The position numbers and the translations under genes are program-made. From positions 2,903,319 through 2,967,318 of the forward strand of contig JABFRS010000001.1 of assembly GCA_013141055.1 (NCBI GenBank): a DNA stretch of 64,000 nt, in the 5' to 3' direction. The notes beneath the pieces were generated by a model. It did no database searches. It was given only the letters and a program-made list of their open reading frames with translations, and had not been told where the DNA came from. The number at the start of each line of letters is the position of its first letter. Position 1 is the stretch's first letter. The DNA comes from Cyclobacteriaceae bacterium (lineage in GTDB: Bacteria > Bacteroidota > Bacteroidia > Cytophagales > Cyclobacteriaceae). Shown here piece after piece: positions 50,754 to 59,925 of the stretch.

Positions 50754-52783
50754 GCTTTTGGCAAAGTAAAATAGAAAGAAGTTCCTTTTCCAATCTCACT
50801 TTCCAGCCAGATTCTTCCTCCGTTTTTTTCAACAAACTCTTTGCAAAGTATTAAACCTAATCCTGTACCTTTTTCGTTGGCGGTTCCTCGTGTGCTGTAA
50901 CCGGAAGTCTTTTCGAAAAGCACCTCTCTTACTTCAGGTCTTATTCCAATCCCGTTGTCGGAAACCGAAACGATAATTTCATTGTCGCTTTCCTTTGAAT
51001 CAATCCAGATGTGTCCACCGGATTCTGTAAACTTTACTGCGTTGAGAATTAGATTGCGCAAGACAAGATTTACTATGTTAGGGTCGGCAAAGGCCACAAC
51101 ATTTTCATTAACCTTATTTTCCATTTGGATGTCCTTGGTATACAGCATTTTAAGTGTCGCAAAGCTTTCTTCCACTTTTGAATGCAATACAACTTTTTCA
51201 GGCTGAATCGTCAACTTATCCATTTGCAATAATGTCCAATTCAATAAGTTGTTGATAAGAGTTCGGGTGTGATTGAATTGTGTTCTGAGATTCTTGGAGA
51301 CTTCACTAAACTCAGCCTGGGAAATATTTTTCTGCTCAAGTAAATCAAGTGTGCCGGATAGTGCGTTCATAGGTGAGCGCAAATCATGCGATATGATGGA
51401 AAAGAATTTATCCTTTACCTGGTTAAGCTGCTCAAGTTCGATGCTTCGCTTCTTGATTTCTTCCTGATGTTCCAGCAAGAGCCCGTTGATTCTTTTTCTT
51501 CTTTGACCGCTTCGATAAACAGTTAACAACAGAAATCCTGTAAGAGCCACTGCAATTACCAGGATATTGGTAACGAGTTCTTGTCTTTTTATTTCTGAGC
51601 TTTGCTCAGTCTTTTCTTTGCTAAGAGCAGCGATTTCAGTGTTTTTGTTCTCGACTTCAAATTTTTTCTGATTCAGGAATAATTTCTCCATTGCGGCGCC
51701 ACTGAAGATGCTGTCGCGAAGAGCATCATGTTGCTTCAGATACAACAATGAATTAGCATAGTCATTTCTGATTTCATACAATGAAGCCATTTCCTTATAG
51801 CATGCAAGGGCAAGGTTACGCGCATTTAACTCTTTTGCAGTCTCTAAACTCTTTTCATAAAGATCAAGAGCTTCATTGAAGTTGCCTGAGCGCGCCATGA
51901 CTTTACCTTTTCCCAAATCGCATTCAGCCATTCCAAAACGATTGTTGATCTTTTTTTGATGCTCATTTACTGAATCATAGTAGACCAAAGAATTTTTAAA
52001 ATCTTTCTTCTCCAGATAAAGTCCTGCCAGGTGAGTATGAATGCGGGGTATGAGAAATCTGATTTTTAGCTGATGCGCTTCTTTTAATGCAAGCAGGAGA
52101 TTTTTTTCCGACTGATTGTAATCTCCTTTAAGACGGTATAAATCACCAATTTCGTCATGAGAATATGGTGCCCCCTCAGGATCATTAATATCCTCGCTTA
52201 TTTTAGCGGAGGCCTGAAGGTGACTCAGCGCAATATCAAACTGTCGTAATTCGGTAAAAATCGTCCCGATATTGTGAAGACAAATACTCATTACAAGAGA
52301 ATCATCATACGATGGTACCTTCTGATGGGTTCTTGCCATCTGATAACCTTGAGTCAGATAGAAATATCCTTCCTCGAACTCGCCAAGATCTCTGTAATCA
52401 GCACCAACATCGCTCAAAGCGAGAGAAAGGCTAGCGCTATCCTTTGTAACGGTATGAATTTTTACACACTCCATATCATATCTCAAGGCTTCTGCATAAT
52501 CGCCTCTCATCGTTTCGAGAAAAGCAAGACGTAGATAGATAGTTGATTTGGACCAATTGGTATTAATTTTTTTTGCAAGTTCCATAGCCTCTTCGGCATA
52601 CCTCCTCGCAAGGGCATAGTCCTGAAACTCTGCGGCTTTCGATAGCTTCAGCAGTATATCAAACTTTATAGAATCATTTTTTTCTTTTTTGAATCGCTCC
52701 TTAAGACTATCAAGGGCTTGCGAAAAAGAGCTGAGAGTGAAGAACACCATCAGGCTTACAAGCAAAATTCTCTTTGAAATCAT
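50750..52783 (-). CDS. TPR-containing sensor histidine kinase (HisKA)
   Basis: A 677-residue kinase: signal peptide (ILLVSLMVFFTLSSFS), about seven TPR repeats (60-360), a coiled coil, one membrane helix (about 405-425, ILVIAVALTGFLLLTVY) and a classic HisKA/HATPase core. H466 lies in FSIISHDLRSPMNALSG; the ATPase has NLILNAVKFTESGG (N box), VSDNGIGI (G1) and GTGLGLILCKEFVE (G2). Unlike the kinase at 5427-7382, this one is of the HisKA type and has no response regulator gene next to it, so it is an orphan. About 275 nt without any gene or clear signal precede it. Confidence 0.93.
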   Translation of the reverse strand: MISKRILLVSLMVFFTLSSFSQALDSLKERFKKEKNDSIKFDILLKLSKAAEFQDYALARRYAEEAMELAKKINTNWSKSTIYLRLAFLETMRGDYAEALRYDMECVKIHTVTKDSASLSLALSDVGADYRDLGEFEEGYFYLTQGYQMARTHQKVPSYDDSLVMSICLHNIGTIFTELRQFDIALSHLQASAKISEDINDPEGAPYSHDEIGDLYRLKGDYNQSEKNLLLALKEAHQLKIRFLIPRIHTHLAGLYLEKKDFKNSLVYYDSVNEHQKKINNRFGMAECDLGKGKVMARSGNFNEALDLYEKSLETAKELNARNLALACYKEMASLYEIRNDYANSLLYLKQHDALRDSIFSGAAMEKLFLNQKKFEVENKNTEIAALSKEKTEQSSEIKRQELVTNILVIAVALTGFLLLTVYRSGQRRKRINGLLLEHQEEIKKRSIELEQLNQVKDKFFSIISHDLRSPMNALSGTLDLLEQKNISQAEFSEVSKNLRTQFNHTRTLINNLLNWTLLQMDKLTIQPEKVVLHSKVEESFATLKMLYTKDIQMENKVNENVVAFADPNIVNLVLRNLILNAVKFTESGGHIWIDSKESDNEIIVSVSDNGIGIRPEVREVLFEKTSGYSTRGTANEKGTGLGLILCKEFVEKNGGRIWLESEIGKGTSFYFTLPKA

Positions 52784-53058
52784 ATGTATTAAATTCTAAC
52801 TCCTATGCCGTAAAATAATAACGCGATGTTTGAAGCGGTCTCTTGTGAGATACCTGGACCATTAAAATAGTGCCACGAAAACTAGTCTTTTGTGTAAACT
52901 GAATTTTCAAATGATTCACAACCACTAGTAAGGAGGGAGAAGCGGAATTGAACAATATATACTGAGGCAAAGACATGAAAATATTTAACCAAAGTACAAG
53001 GATTTTTCCAGATTAAAATCTTTAAAATCTGCTCAAAACCTACATGTATGCCAGATTA

Positions 53059-53874
53059 TCAGTTCCAGAGAGCATGCTTTTCCAGGTGAACAGCTTCACG
53101 GAAAAACAGCTTTGTTGAGGCTTCAAAGGACTCTGTAAAATCGGAAACCAGAAACTGATCAGCTCCGGTTTTGTCTTTCTTTAAAAGATTCTGTGAAAGC
53201 AGGTAATTATATAGAGCTTCAGCTACTACCGCAGAAGAATCCAGAACATCAACTGAGTCTGAATAGAAATCTTTTATTTCTTTTTTGACCAAAGGATAGT
53301 GAGTGCATCCCAGAATAAGCGCATCAATATTTTTTAACAATGGATCGCGTAGATACTTTTCAATGATGTCGTGACTGATCTTGTTATTAAAAAAACCTTC
53401 TTCAATCATGGGTACCAGAAGTGGCGCCGGAACAGACCGAAGGGAGATATTTTTATTGGCATCTGTGATCTTCTTTTCGTAAATGCCTGACTGGATAGTT
53501 CGCTTTGTTCCAATTAATCCGATAGTACAATCATGAAATTTTTCCGCAACAAGATTAACCATAGGGTCAATCACATTAATGACTTTTACGGACTGATGAA
53601 CATACTCCTTTAATAATTCATAAGCCGCTGAGCTTGCTGAATTACACGCGATCACGATGACCTTGCAATTTTTTTTCAATAAGACATCCGCAATTTTTAT
53701 AGAATATGCCTGTATAGCCGCTTCAGATTTATCGCCATATGGAAGATGAGCCGTATCCCCAAAGTAAATCAGATTCTCATTGGGCATTTTTTGCTTGATC
53801 GCGTGGGCAACAGTTAAACCTCCAATGCCACTATCGAATACACCGATCGGTTGATCCCCCTTTAGTTCAGACAT
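53059..53874 (-). CDS. murI: Glutamate racemase
   Basis: MurI makes D-glutamate for peptidoglycan. The 271-residue protein carries both catalytic cysteines: VIACNSASSAAYE and LILGCTHYPLV. GVFDSGIGGLTVAHAI at the N-terminus and YFGDTAHLPYG are family hallmarks; length matches (about 265-285). It is divergent from fabI, with about 80 nt between the starts, and is monocistronic. No regulatory extension as in the E. coli enzyme is seen. Confidence 0.95.
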   Translation of the reverse strand: MSELKGDQPIGVFDSGIGGLTVAHAIKQKMPNENLIYFGDTAHLPYGDKSEAAIQAYSIKIADVLLKKNCKVIVIACNSASSAAYELLKEYVHQSVKVINVIDPMVNLVAEKFHDCTIGLIGTKRTIQSGIYEKKITDANKNISLRSVPAPLLVPMIEEGFFNNKISHDIIEKYLRDPLLKNIDALILGCTHYPLVKKEIKDFYSDSVDVLDSSAVVAEALYNYLLSQNLLKKDKTGADQFLVSDFTESFEASTKLFFREAVHLEKHALWN

Positions 53875-53884
53875 GTTTCTAAAT

Positions 53885-53916
53885 TTTGAAAACCCTCAAC
53901 AACCGTAATAAAATTG
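53885..53916 (+). promoter_or_regulatory. Putative promoter of fabI-ispE
   Basis: TTTG (53885-53888), 20 nt, then TAAAATTG (53909-53916; 7 of 8 to TAnnTTTG). It gives a leader of about 35 nt before the fabI ATG. Confidence 0.45.
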
Positions 53917-53955
53917 ATTTTTGTAATATTGCAATCAAACTTAATCTCTAATTGT

Positions 53956-54768
53956 ATGGCATACAACCTTCTTCGCGGTAAACGCGGTATCATCTTCGGA
54001 GCATTGGACGAAAATTCTATTGCCTGGAAGACGGCGGTCAAAATAAAAGAGGAGGGTGGGCAATTCACCCTGACCAACGCGCCCATTGCCATGCGAATGG
54101 GTAAGATTAAGGAATTGGCAACTCAATGCAACGCAGAAATAATTCCTGCTGATGCTACCAGCGAGGCGGAATTGACTAACCTCTTCACCAAATCGATGGA
54201 GATTCTTGGGGGAAAACTGGATTTCGTTCTCCATTCTATTGGAATGAGCCCAAATGTTCGCAAGGATAAATTGTATGGTGACTTGAATTATGACTGGTAT
54301 CTAAAGACTCTTGATATCTCGGGAGTCTCTTTTCATAAAGTTCTGCAGACAGCTGAAAAGACTGACGCAATGAATGAATGGGGATCCATTCTTGCTCTCA
54401 CCTACATTGCTTCACAACGCACGTTCCCTGATTACTCAGACATGGCACAAGCAAAAGCTGTTCTTGAATCCATTGCCAGGAGCTATGGGTATCGTTTTGG
54501 AAAACTTAAGAAGGTACGTGTAAATACGATTTCACAATCTCCAACACTTACTACTGCGGGTGCGGGTATTTCAGGATTTGACGTATTCTTTGACTACGCA
54601 AAAATGATGTCTCCTCTCGGAAATGCTTCCGGTGAAGATTGTGCCAACTACATTGCATTAATGTTCTCTGATTATAGCAGAATGGTAACCATGCAAAATC
54701 TTATGCATGATGGAGGGTTCTCTACCACTGGTATCACGGAAGAGATTATAGAGCAGATGAAAAAGTAA
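53956..54768 (+). CDS. fabI: Enoyl-[acyl-carrier-protein] reductase (NADH)
   Basis: FabI reduces trans-2-enoyl-ACP in the last step of each fatty-acid elongation cycle. The ATG at 53956 gives MAYNLLRGKRGIIFGALDENSIAWKTA, the family start; upstream in-frame codons are not needed. The 270-residue SDR protein has GALDENSIAW for NADH binding, LHSIGMSPN, and the catalytic Tyr/Lys pair in YSDMAQAKAVLES, preceded by LTYIASQRTFPDY. It is 2 nt from the ispE GTG. Triclosan-type sensitivity would be expected for this family but cannot be read from sequence. Confidence 0.93.
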   Translation: MAYNLLRGKRGIIFGALDENSIAWKTAVKIKEEGGQFTLTNAPIAMRMGKIKELATQCNAEIIPADATSEAELTNLFTKSMEILGGKLDFVLHSIGMSPNVRKDKLYGDLNYDWYLKTLDISGVSFHKVLQTAEKTDAMNEWGSILALTYIASQRTFPDYSDMAQAKAVLESIARSYGYRFGKLKKVRVNTISQSPTLTTAGAGISGFDVFFDYAKMMSPLGNASGEDCANYIALMFSDYSRMVTMQNLMHDGGFSTTGITEEIIEQMKK

Positions 54769-54770
54769 TT

Positions 54771-55577
54771 GTGGTAGCGTTTCCTCCGTGTAAAATCAAT
54801 CTGGGTCTTAATATACTCAGCAAGCGATCGGACGGATATCACAATATTTCAACTTGTTTTTATCCAATTCCATGGACAGACGTCCTGGAGGTTCTGGAAA
54901 ATTCAGAAATGAAATTTGTTCAGACGGGCATTCCTATCCCTGGAAAGGCAGAGGAAAACTTGTGTTTAAAAGCCTATCAACTTTTGAAGCAAGATTTTAA
55001 ACTTCCATCTATTCAAATCCATTTACACAAGAATATTCCAACGGGAGCGGGATTAGGTGGCGGATCTTCAGATGCTTCTTATATGATCCGTCTCCTGAAT
55101 GAATTGTTCAATCTGGGTCTGAGTCAACAAAAGATGAGGGATTATGCTTTTGCTCTTGGAAGTGACTGTCCCTTTTTTATTCAGGATCATCCTATGATGG
55201 GAAGCGGAAGGGGTGAAGTGCTAATGCCAGTGAATATAAGTTTGAGAGGTTATTTCATTGTAATCCTCACGCCCGGCATACACGTTTCAACAAAAGAAGC
55301 TTATGATGGTGTTGAATTGGGAATGAAAGGCCATGAACTTGGTAACGCAATTCAGGGTCCTTTAACGCAATGGAAGGATTATATTTGTAATGACTTTGAA
55401 AAGAAAATTTTTATAACCAATCCTGTTATTAAAAAGCTTAGAGAAGATCTTTATTCGCAAGGAGCGGTGTATGCAAGTATGAGTGGTTCGGGCTCTTCAG
55501 TCTTCGGAATTTTTGATAAGAAAATTAAAGCATCCGAGATTTTTAATGAGAACTTTGGCTGGGCGGGTGAATTGTAA
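54771..55577 (+). CDS. ispE: 4-diphosphocytidyl-2-C-methyl-D-erythritol kinase
   Basis: IspE is the fourth enzyme of the non-mevalonate isoprenoid pathway, a GHMP-type kinase. The 268-residue protein starts with GTG (MVAFPPCKINLGLNILSKR), has the ATP loop PTGAGLGGGSSDASYMIR, the substrate motif DCPFF and the C-terminal MSGSGSSVFG. It starts 2 nt after fabI, so the pair is translationally coupled. Its 3' end overlaps the convergent transporter gene by 35 nt. Confidence 0.94.
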   Translation: MVAFPPCKINLGLNILSKRSDGYHNISTCFYPIPWTDVLEVLENSEMKFVQTGIPIPGKAEENLCLKAYQLLKQDFKLPSIQIHLHKNIPTGAGLGGGSSDASYMIRLLNELFNLGLSQQKMRDYAFALGSDCPFFIQDHPMMGSGRGEVLMPVNISLRGYFIVILTPGIHVSTKEAYDGVELGMKGHELGNAIQGPLTQWKDYICNDFEKKIFITNPVIKKLREDLYSQGAVYASMSGSGSSVFGIFDKKIKASEIFNENFGWAGEL

Positions 55578-56454
55578 ATCTTTTTCTCATCATCGGATAA
55601 ATCAATACGGCACAAAGTATGACGAGTGTGCCCAGGTAGAAATTCAGATTCATTTTCTCTTCATCACCAAAGATCAATACTGCCATTATGATTCCATACA
55701 CAGGCTCCAGGTTGAGCATCAGTTGGAAGAAAAAAGCACTTACTCTTTTCATTAACTCTACTGCGGTAGAATAAGCGTAAACAGAGCATAACCATGCCAA
55801 TAATGCGATGCAAACCCAATCCACCATTGAAGGAATCAATCTGAGTTGATTTCCTTCAGCCCAAAAGTTTTGGTATAGTGGAAGGAATAAACCGATGCTG
55901 ATAAAAGCACCTGACATTTCATAAAATGTGATTGTAAAAGAATCAACCTTCTTCACCATTTGTGAATTGATGATTGTGAAGATGGCACACGTGAGCCCCG
56001 AGAGAACACCAAGAATAAGTCCGGTGGAGTAACTGAAGTCTGAAGCAAAAATCAAGTATAAGCCAGCCAAGACAATCAATCCGAAAATAACTTCAATAGG
56101 TTTGATCTTATAACCTTTTGCAAGTGGCTCGAGAAATGCTGTCCATAAGCTTGCGGTCGCGAAACCAACGAGACTTACTGAAACATTGGCAACACGAGCA
56201 GATAAAAAGAACGTGATCCAATGTACGCCCACAATAAAACCTGTGAGAAATATTTTAGTGAAATCAGCTCCTGAAACTTTAAAGGTTCCTTTTACACTCA
56301 GGATCAGGACTGCCATTCCAATAGCAGCTAAAAAACTTCTAAAGAAAACCATCTCTACCGCCGGAATAGATACAAGCTTTCCTAGTATTCCGGTGAATCC
56401 AAACAAAAATACGATTGAATGAAGTTTGATGGTGTCAGAAGTCGAGATTGTCAT
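55543..56454 (-). CDS. EamA-family (DMT superfamily) transporter
   Basis: A 303-residue inner-membrane protein with ten predicted helices in two EamA repeats (for example MVFFRSFLAAIGMAVLIL, GLIVLAGLYLIFA, LLAWLCSVYAYSTAVELM, FYLGTLVILCAVLIY). The family exports or imports small metabolites such as amino acids; the substrate is unknown. The motif LEPVYGIIMAVLIFGDEE near the end is typical of the second repeat. It overlaps the upstream LptF/G permease gene by 4 nt and ispE by 35 nt on the opposite strand. Confidence 0.92.
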   Translation of the reverse strand: MTISTSDTIKLHSIVFLFGFTGILGKLVSIPAVEMVFFRSFLAAIGMAVLILSVKGTFKVSGADFTKIFLTGFIVGVHWITFFLSARVANVSVSLVGFATASLWTAFLEPLAKGYKIKPIEVIFGLIVLAGLYLIFASDFSYSTGLILGVLSGLTCAIFTIINSQMVKKVDSFTITFYEMSGAFISIGLFLPLYQNFWAEGNQLRLIPSMVDWVCIALLAWLCSVYAYSTAVELMKRVSAFFFQLMLNLEPVYGIIMAVLIFGDEEKMNLNFYLGTLVILCAVLIYPMMRKRFTIHPPSQSSH

Positions 56455-57551
56455 CGGGGGGTAAAGTAATAAATGACAAGGGTTATTGTTGAGAATACAA
56501 TGTTAGGTATCCACGCTGCAACTAAAGGTGAAATTTCTCCAGCTTCCGCAAAAGTTCGCGAGAGCATAAAGAATAAAATGAAGATAAAGGCCAGGACAAA
56601 TCCGAGCGCTATTTGCAATCCGGTACCACCACGGCTCTTTCGTGAAGAAACAACAACACCCATGAATACTAAAACGAAAGTGCTGAACGGTGTGGCATAC
56701 CGGACCAGTTTTTCTGTCTCGTACATCTGAACTCCCGTAGCACCTCTGAATTTTAATTTGGCAATGTGAGCGTTGAGTTCAGGCATCGTCATTCCATCAT
56801 AGCTTCGTTCCTGAGCTTCAAAATCTTTTGGCGAGATAGCGAGAGTTGTATCCATAGAGTCGCCGGTTTTTACCAGTAACGACACATCACTCTGAGGTGT
56901 TGTTGAAAACACATCATTCACTTGTTTCAATCTCCAGTAACCGAGTTTCCACTTTTGTTTTACGGAATCCCATCGGATGTTATCAGAAGTCAGTTTCTCA
57001 ATCAAAACATTGTTTTCAAAACGCTCAAGACTGAACTGATATCCAACGTTAGAAACATTGTTGTAATTCTGGATGAACAGATAAACATTGGGCGCCATCT
57101 GCAGATGAATGTTGCGGGCTTCAAAGAAGTATCGATTGTTAAAATATTGTAGCTCGAAGGCAAGTCTTGATTTTGTAGCGCGTGGAATCACCCACCCGTT
57201 TAATGCAAAGCTGATGGACCCAATCACTATGGAAGCCATCAGATATGGAAATAAAAATCTTTTAAAGCTCACACCACCACTCAGAATCGCAATGATCTCT
57301 GTATGGCCGGCCATTCTTGATGTTACATAGATGATAGCGATAAAGACTGTTATGGGAGTGATGAGACCTGCTACCCATGGAATGAAGTCAAGATAATATC
57401 CAAGAATCTCCTGACTGGAAAGATTATTCTTTGCAAACTTATCCATCTTTTCCGTGATGTCGATCACCGTAATGATTGCCATAAGGATCAACACCACGAA
57501 AAAGAATGTGGAGAGGATCTTCTTTAAAATATAGCGATCAATGATTTTCAT
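56451..57551 (-). CDS. LptF/LptG-family lipopolysaccharide export permease
   Basis: A 366-residue YjgP/YjgQ-type permease, a membrane part of the Lpt system that extracts LPS from the inner membrane. The N-terminal helix (ILSTFFFVVLILMAIITVIDI) begins with IIDRYILKKIL, the family start; two or three further helices follow, then a periplasmic beta-jellyroll region (about 120-260) and three C-terminal helices (ATPFSTFVLVFMGVVVS, LQIALGFVLAFIFILFF, AAWIPNIVFSTITLVIYYF). Bacteroidota often have separate LptF/G genes; which one this is cannot be told. It lies between tgt and the EamA gene. Confidence 0.9.
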   Translation of the reverse strand: MKIIDRYILKKILSTFFFVVLILMAIITVIDITEKMDKFAKNNLSSQEILGYYLDFIPWVAGLITPITVFIAIIYVTSRMAGHTEIIAILSGGVSFKRFLFPYLMASIVIGSISFALNGWVIPRATKSRLAFELQYFNNRYFFEARNIHLQMAPNVYLFIQNYNNVSNVGYQFSLERFENNVLIEKLTSDNIRWDSVKQKWKLGYWRLKQVNDVFSTTPQSDVSLLVKTGDSMDTTLAISPKDFEAQERSYDGMTMPELNAHIAKLKFRGATGVQMYETEKLVRYATPFSTFVLVFMGVVVSSRKSRGGTGLQIALGFVLAFIFILFFMLSRTFAEAGEISPLVAAWIPNIVFSTITLVIYYFTPR

Positions 57552-57565
57552 CTATGGCAAGACAT

Positions 57566-58696
57566 TTACATTCTTTGAGATACGGTTTTTATCATTTTAT
57601 TTTTCCATTCGGTAAAAACGCCTTCCTCTATTTTAAGACGGGCTTGCTTTACCAGCCAAAGATAGAAGGTCAGGTTGTGGATGGAAGCAATTTGCGCGCC
57701 TAAAATTTCTTTACTTATGATAAGGTGCCGCAGGTAAGCTTTTGAGTAAAAAGTGCTCACATGGCCCCCTAGTCCTACGTCCAAAGGAGAAAGATCATCT
57801 TTCCACTTTTCATTTCGAATATTGATAATCCCTTCTGTTGTAAAGAGCATTCCATTTCTGGCGTTGCGGGTGGGCATTACGCAGTCAAACATATCAACAC
57901 CAAGCGCAATGGACTCAAGGATGTTTTCAGGTGTTCCAACACCCATCAGATAGCGAGGCTTATCCTGGGGGAGAATTCCACAAACAAGCTCCGTCATGGC
58001 ATACATATCTTCATGTGGTTCACCAACAGAAAGACCTCCGATAGCATTTCCCGGTTGATTTTGTGATGCGATGAATTCTGCTGATTCCTTTCTTAAGTCT
58101 GGATAAACGCTCCCCTGGACAATAGGAAATAATGTTTGTTCATAACCGTAGGCAGCTGGTGTGCTATGAAAATGTTTTACACATCGGGCAAGCCAGTCGT
58201 GCGTGATCTTCAGTGATTTTCTTGCATAGCTATACTCGCATGGGTAAGGTGTACATTCATCAAAAGCCATCATGATGTCCGCACCAATGATTCGTTGAAT
58301 ATCCATTGCTCCCTCGGGACTAAAAAAATGTGAAGAGCCGTCAATATGCGATTTAAATGTTACTCCTTCATCCTTAATCTTTCGATTTTGAGAGAGCGAA
58401 TAAACCTGATAGCCGCCACTGTCAGTAAGAATAGGACGGCTCCAGCCATTGAATTTATGAAGACCACCTGCCTTTTTTAATATTTCAAGTCCCGGACGCA
58501 TGTAAAGATGATAGGTATTTCCGAGGATGATTTTGGCGTCAATGTCATTTTCCAGTTCACGTTGATGAACCGCTTTAACGGATCCGGCAGTTCCTACAGG
58601 CATAAAAATGGGTGTTGGTATATCACCGTGAGCCGTGGAAACAATTCCAGTCCTTGCCTTAGATTGTGGGTCTTTTGAGAGAATTTGAAATTTCAT
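57566..58696 (-). CDS. tgt: tRNA-guanine transglycosylase, lacking the zinc cysteines
   Basis: Tgt exchanges G34 of GUN-anticodon tRNAs for preQ1 on the way to queuosine. The 376-residue TIM barrel (ATG at 58696) has the family motifs TDSGGYQVYSLS, ADIMMAFDECTPYP, AIGGLSVGEPH and MGVGTPENIL, and the nucleophile Asp in MFDCVMPTR. Where canonical enzymes have CxCxxC (CDCYTC) followed by xxYSRAYLHHL, this one reads LGGHVSTFYSKAYLRHL: all three zinc-binding Cys are replaced, while the fourth ligand His in SIHNL is kept. I recall similar loss in other Bacteroidota Tgt proteins. It lies 14 nt upstream of the LptF/G gene. Confidence 0.93.
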   Translation of the reverse strand: MKFQILSKDPQSKARTGIVSTAHGDIPTPIFMPVGTAGSVKAVHQRELENDIDAKIILGNTYHLYMRPGLEILKKAGGLHKFNGWSRPILTDSGGYQVYSLSQNRKIKDEGVTFKSHIDGSSHFFSPEGAMDIQRIIGADIMMAFDECTPYPCEYSYARKSLKITHDWLARCVKHFHSTPAAYGYEQTLFPIVQGSVYPDLRKESAEFIASQNQPGNAIGGLSVGEPHEDMYAMTELVCGILPQDKPRYLMGVGTPENILESIALGVDMFDCVMPTRNARNGMLFTTEGIINIRNEKWKDDLSPLDVGLGGHVSTFYSKAYLRHLIISKEILGAQIASIHNLTFYLWLVKQARLKIEEGVFTEWKNKMIKTVSQRM

Positions 58697-58787
58697 GGAG
58701 CACAAAGATAAGCTTCATTGCTTTCTTAAGTATGTTGTCTTGCCACAAAGCTCGTCGATTTCGGGTTTCTTCATTGGACAATTAATA

Positions 58788-58795
58788 TATCTTTG
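58788..58795 (+). promoter_or_regulatory. Putative -7 promoter box of the GT2 gene
   Basis: TATCTTTG matches TAnnTTTG perfectly; TTTC at 58766-58769, 18 nt upstream, may be the -33 element. The leader before the ATG at 58808 would be very short. Confidence 0.35.
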
Positions 58796-58807
58796 CCGCT
58801 TCGAAAA

Positions 58808-59773
58808 ATGGTCTCTTTATTCACATCCTTACTGATTATTGCCTGGACGATTCTTGGGATTCAGCTGATCTATTTGATCAGTTTAACAGTCGCTTTTTCC
58901 AGAAAAAGACTGCCCACCCAACAGGATACACGCCCGCCTGTATCGGTTATCGTCTGCGCACATGATGAGGAGGAAAATATCAGGCAGCTGGTTCCATTAT
59001 TATTACGGCAGGACTATCCAAACTTTGAAGTGATCATTGTTGAAGACAGGAGCAACGATGGTACGTACGATTATCTGCTGGAAGCAACAAAGGAAAATAG
59101 TAAGCTGAAGATGGTACGCGTTCGTCATTTGCCGGAGCATATTAATGGGAAAAAATTCGCATTGACGCTGGGCATAAAAGCAGCAACTAATGATTGGGTA
59201 TTGCTTACCGATGCTGATTGTCGACCCACCAGTGATCTTTGGATTCAGTCGATGGCTTCCAATTTTCAGCAGGGTAAAGAAATAGTGATTGGGTACTCTC
59301 CATATTCAAAGGAAGATTCTTATCTAAATTCTTTTATACGTTTTGAATCGCTGGTCACCGCAATACAATTTATAGGTTGGGCATTGCTAGGTAAACCTTA
59401 CATGGGTGTAGGACGCAATCTTGCTTATCGAAAAGATCTTTTTCTTACGAATAAGGGATTTAACAAGCATCTCCCGGTCACAGGAGGTGATGATGATCTT
59501 TTTGTAAATGAACATGCGACAAAACTCAATACGGTTGTAAGCATCGGCAAGGACTCATTAATACCCTCTGAACCGAAGAAAACCTGGAAAGCTTTTTTCT
59601 ATCAAAAACTCAGGCATCTTTCTGTTGGTAAGCGTTATAAATTTTCAGATAAGATTCTATTGGGAATATTTTCGCTTTCCTGGGTGCTGAGTTGGGTGGT
59701 CGTACTGCCCTTAATATTTATTTTACCGGACTATGGAAGTTTTTTGTGGGCTGGCTTTTTCTGCGCGAAATAG
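58808..59773 (+). CDS. Membrane glycosyltransferase family 2, frame broken before the C-terminus
   Basis: A processive-type GT2 enzyme: an N-terminal membrane helix (LLIIAWTILGIQLIYLISL), then the GT-A domain with VSVIVCAHDEEENI, VEDRSNDGTYDY, LTDADCRP (DxD) and TGGDDDLF (TED-like). Membrane helices begin again near residue 285 (LLGIFSLSWVLSWVVVLPLIFI). In this frame translation ends at 59773 after a short junk-like tail, but the normal C-terminal continuation is encoded in the -1 frame and reaches 59925. The join lies at the T6 run 59740-59745. Joined length would be 372 residues, as expected. The ATG at 58808 is used rather than an in-frame TTG at 58793. Confidence 0.8.
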   Translation: MVSLFTSLLIIAWTILGIQLIYLISLTVAFSRKRLPTQQDTRPPVSVIVCAHDEEENIRQLVPLLLRQDYPNFEVIIVEDRSNDGTYDYLLEATKENSKLKMVRVRHLPEHINGKKFALTLGIKAATNDWVLLTDADCRPTSDLWIQSMASNFQQGKEIVIGYSPYSKEDSYLNSFIRFESLVTAIQFIGWALLGKPYMGVGRNLAYRKDLFLTNKGFNKHLPVTGGDDDLFVNEHATKLNTVVSIGKDSLIPSEPKKTWKAFFYQKLRHLSVGKRYKFSDKILLGIFSLSWVLSWVVVLPLIFILPDYGSFLWAGFFCAK

Positions 59774-59925
59774 TGCTGATAGGACTTGTTCATCGCACTT
59801 CCCGAGTGCTGGGGGATAATTTTGAGGCCTGGAAAACGCCACTTTTAGATTTTAATTACGCCATTTACTATCTTGGAACGGGTCTTGGGGCGCTGGTCTC
59901 CAGACGAGTACGATGGAAGAAATAG
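59740..59925 (+). pseudogene. Out-of-frame C-terminal part of the GT2 glycosyltransferase
   Basis: In the -1 frame relative to the upstream GT2 gene this encodes FFVGWLFLREIVLIGLVHR, then a membrane-proximal segment (NFEAWKTPLLDFNYAIYYLG) and a basic end (RRVRWKK), exactly the kind of C-terminus family members have. Reading T TTT TTG (59740-59746) with a -1 slip, or restoring one T, joins it seamlessly to the upstream part. It overlaps the sigma factor start by 13 nt. Confidence 0.65.

Noticed and set aside
52784..53058. 275-nt gap between the second TPR kinase and murI
   Set aside because: No open frame with coding character, hairpin, tRNA-like fold or clear promoter could be supported.
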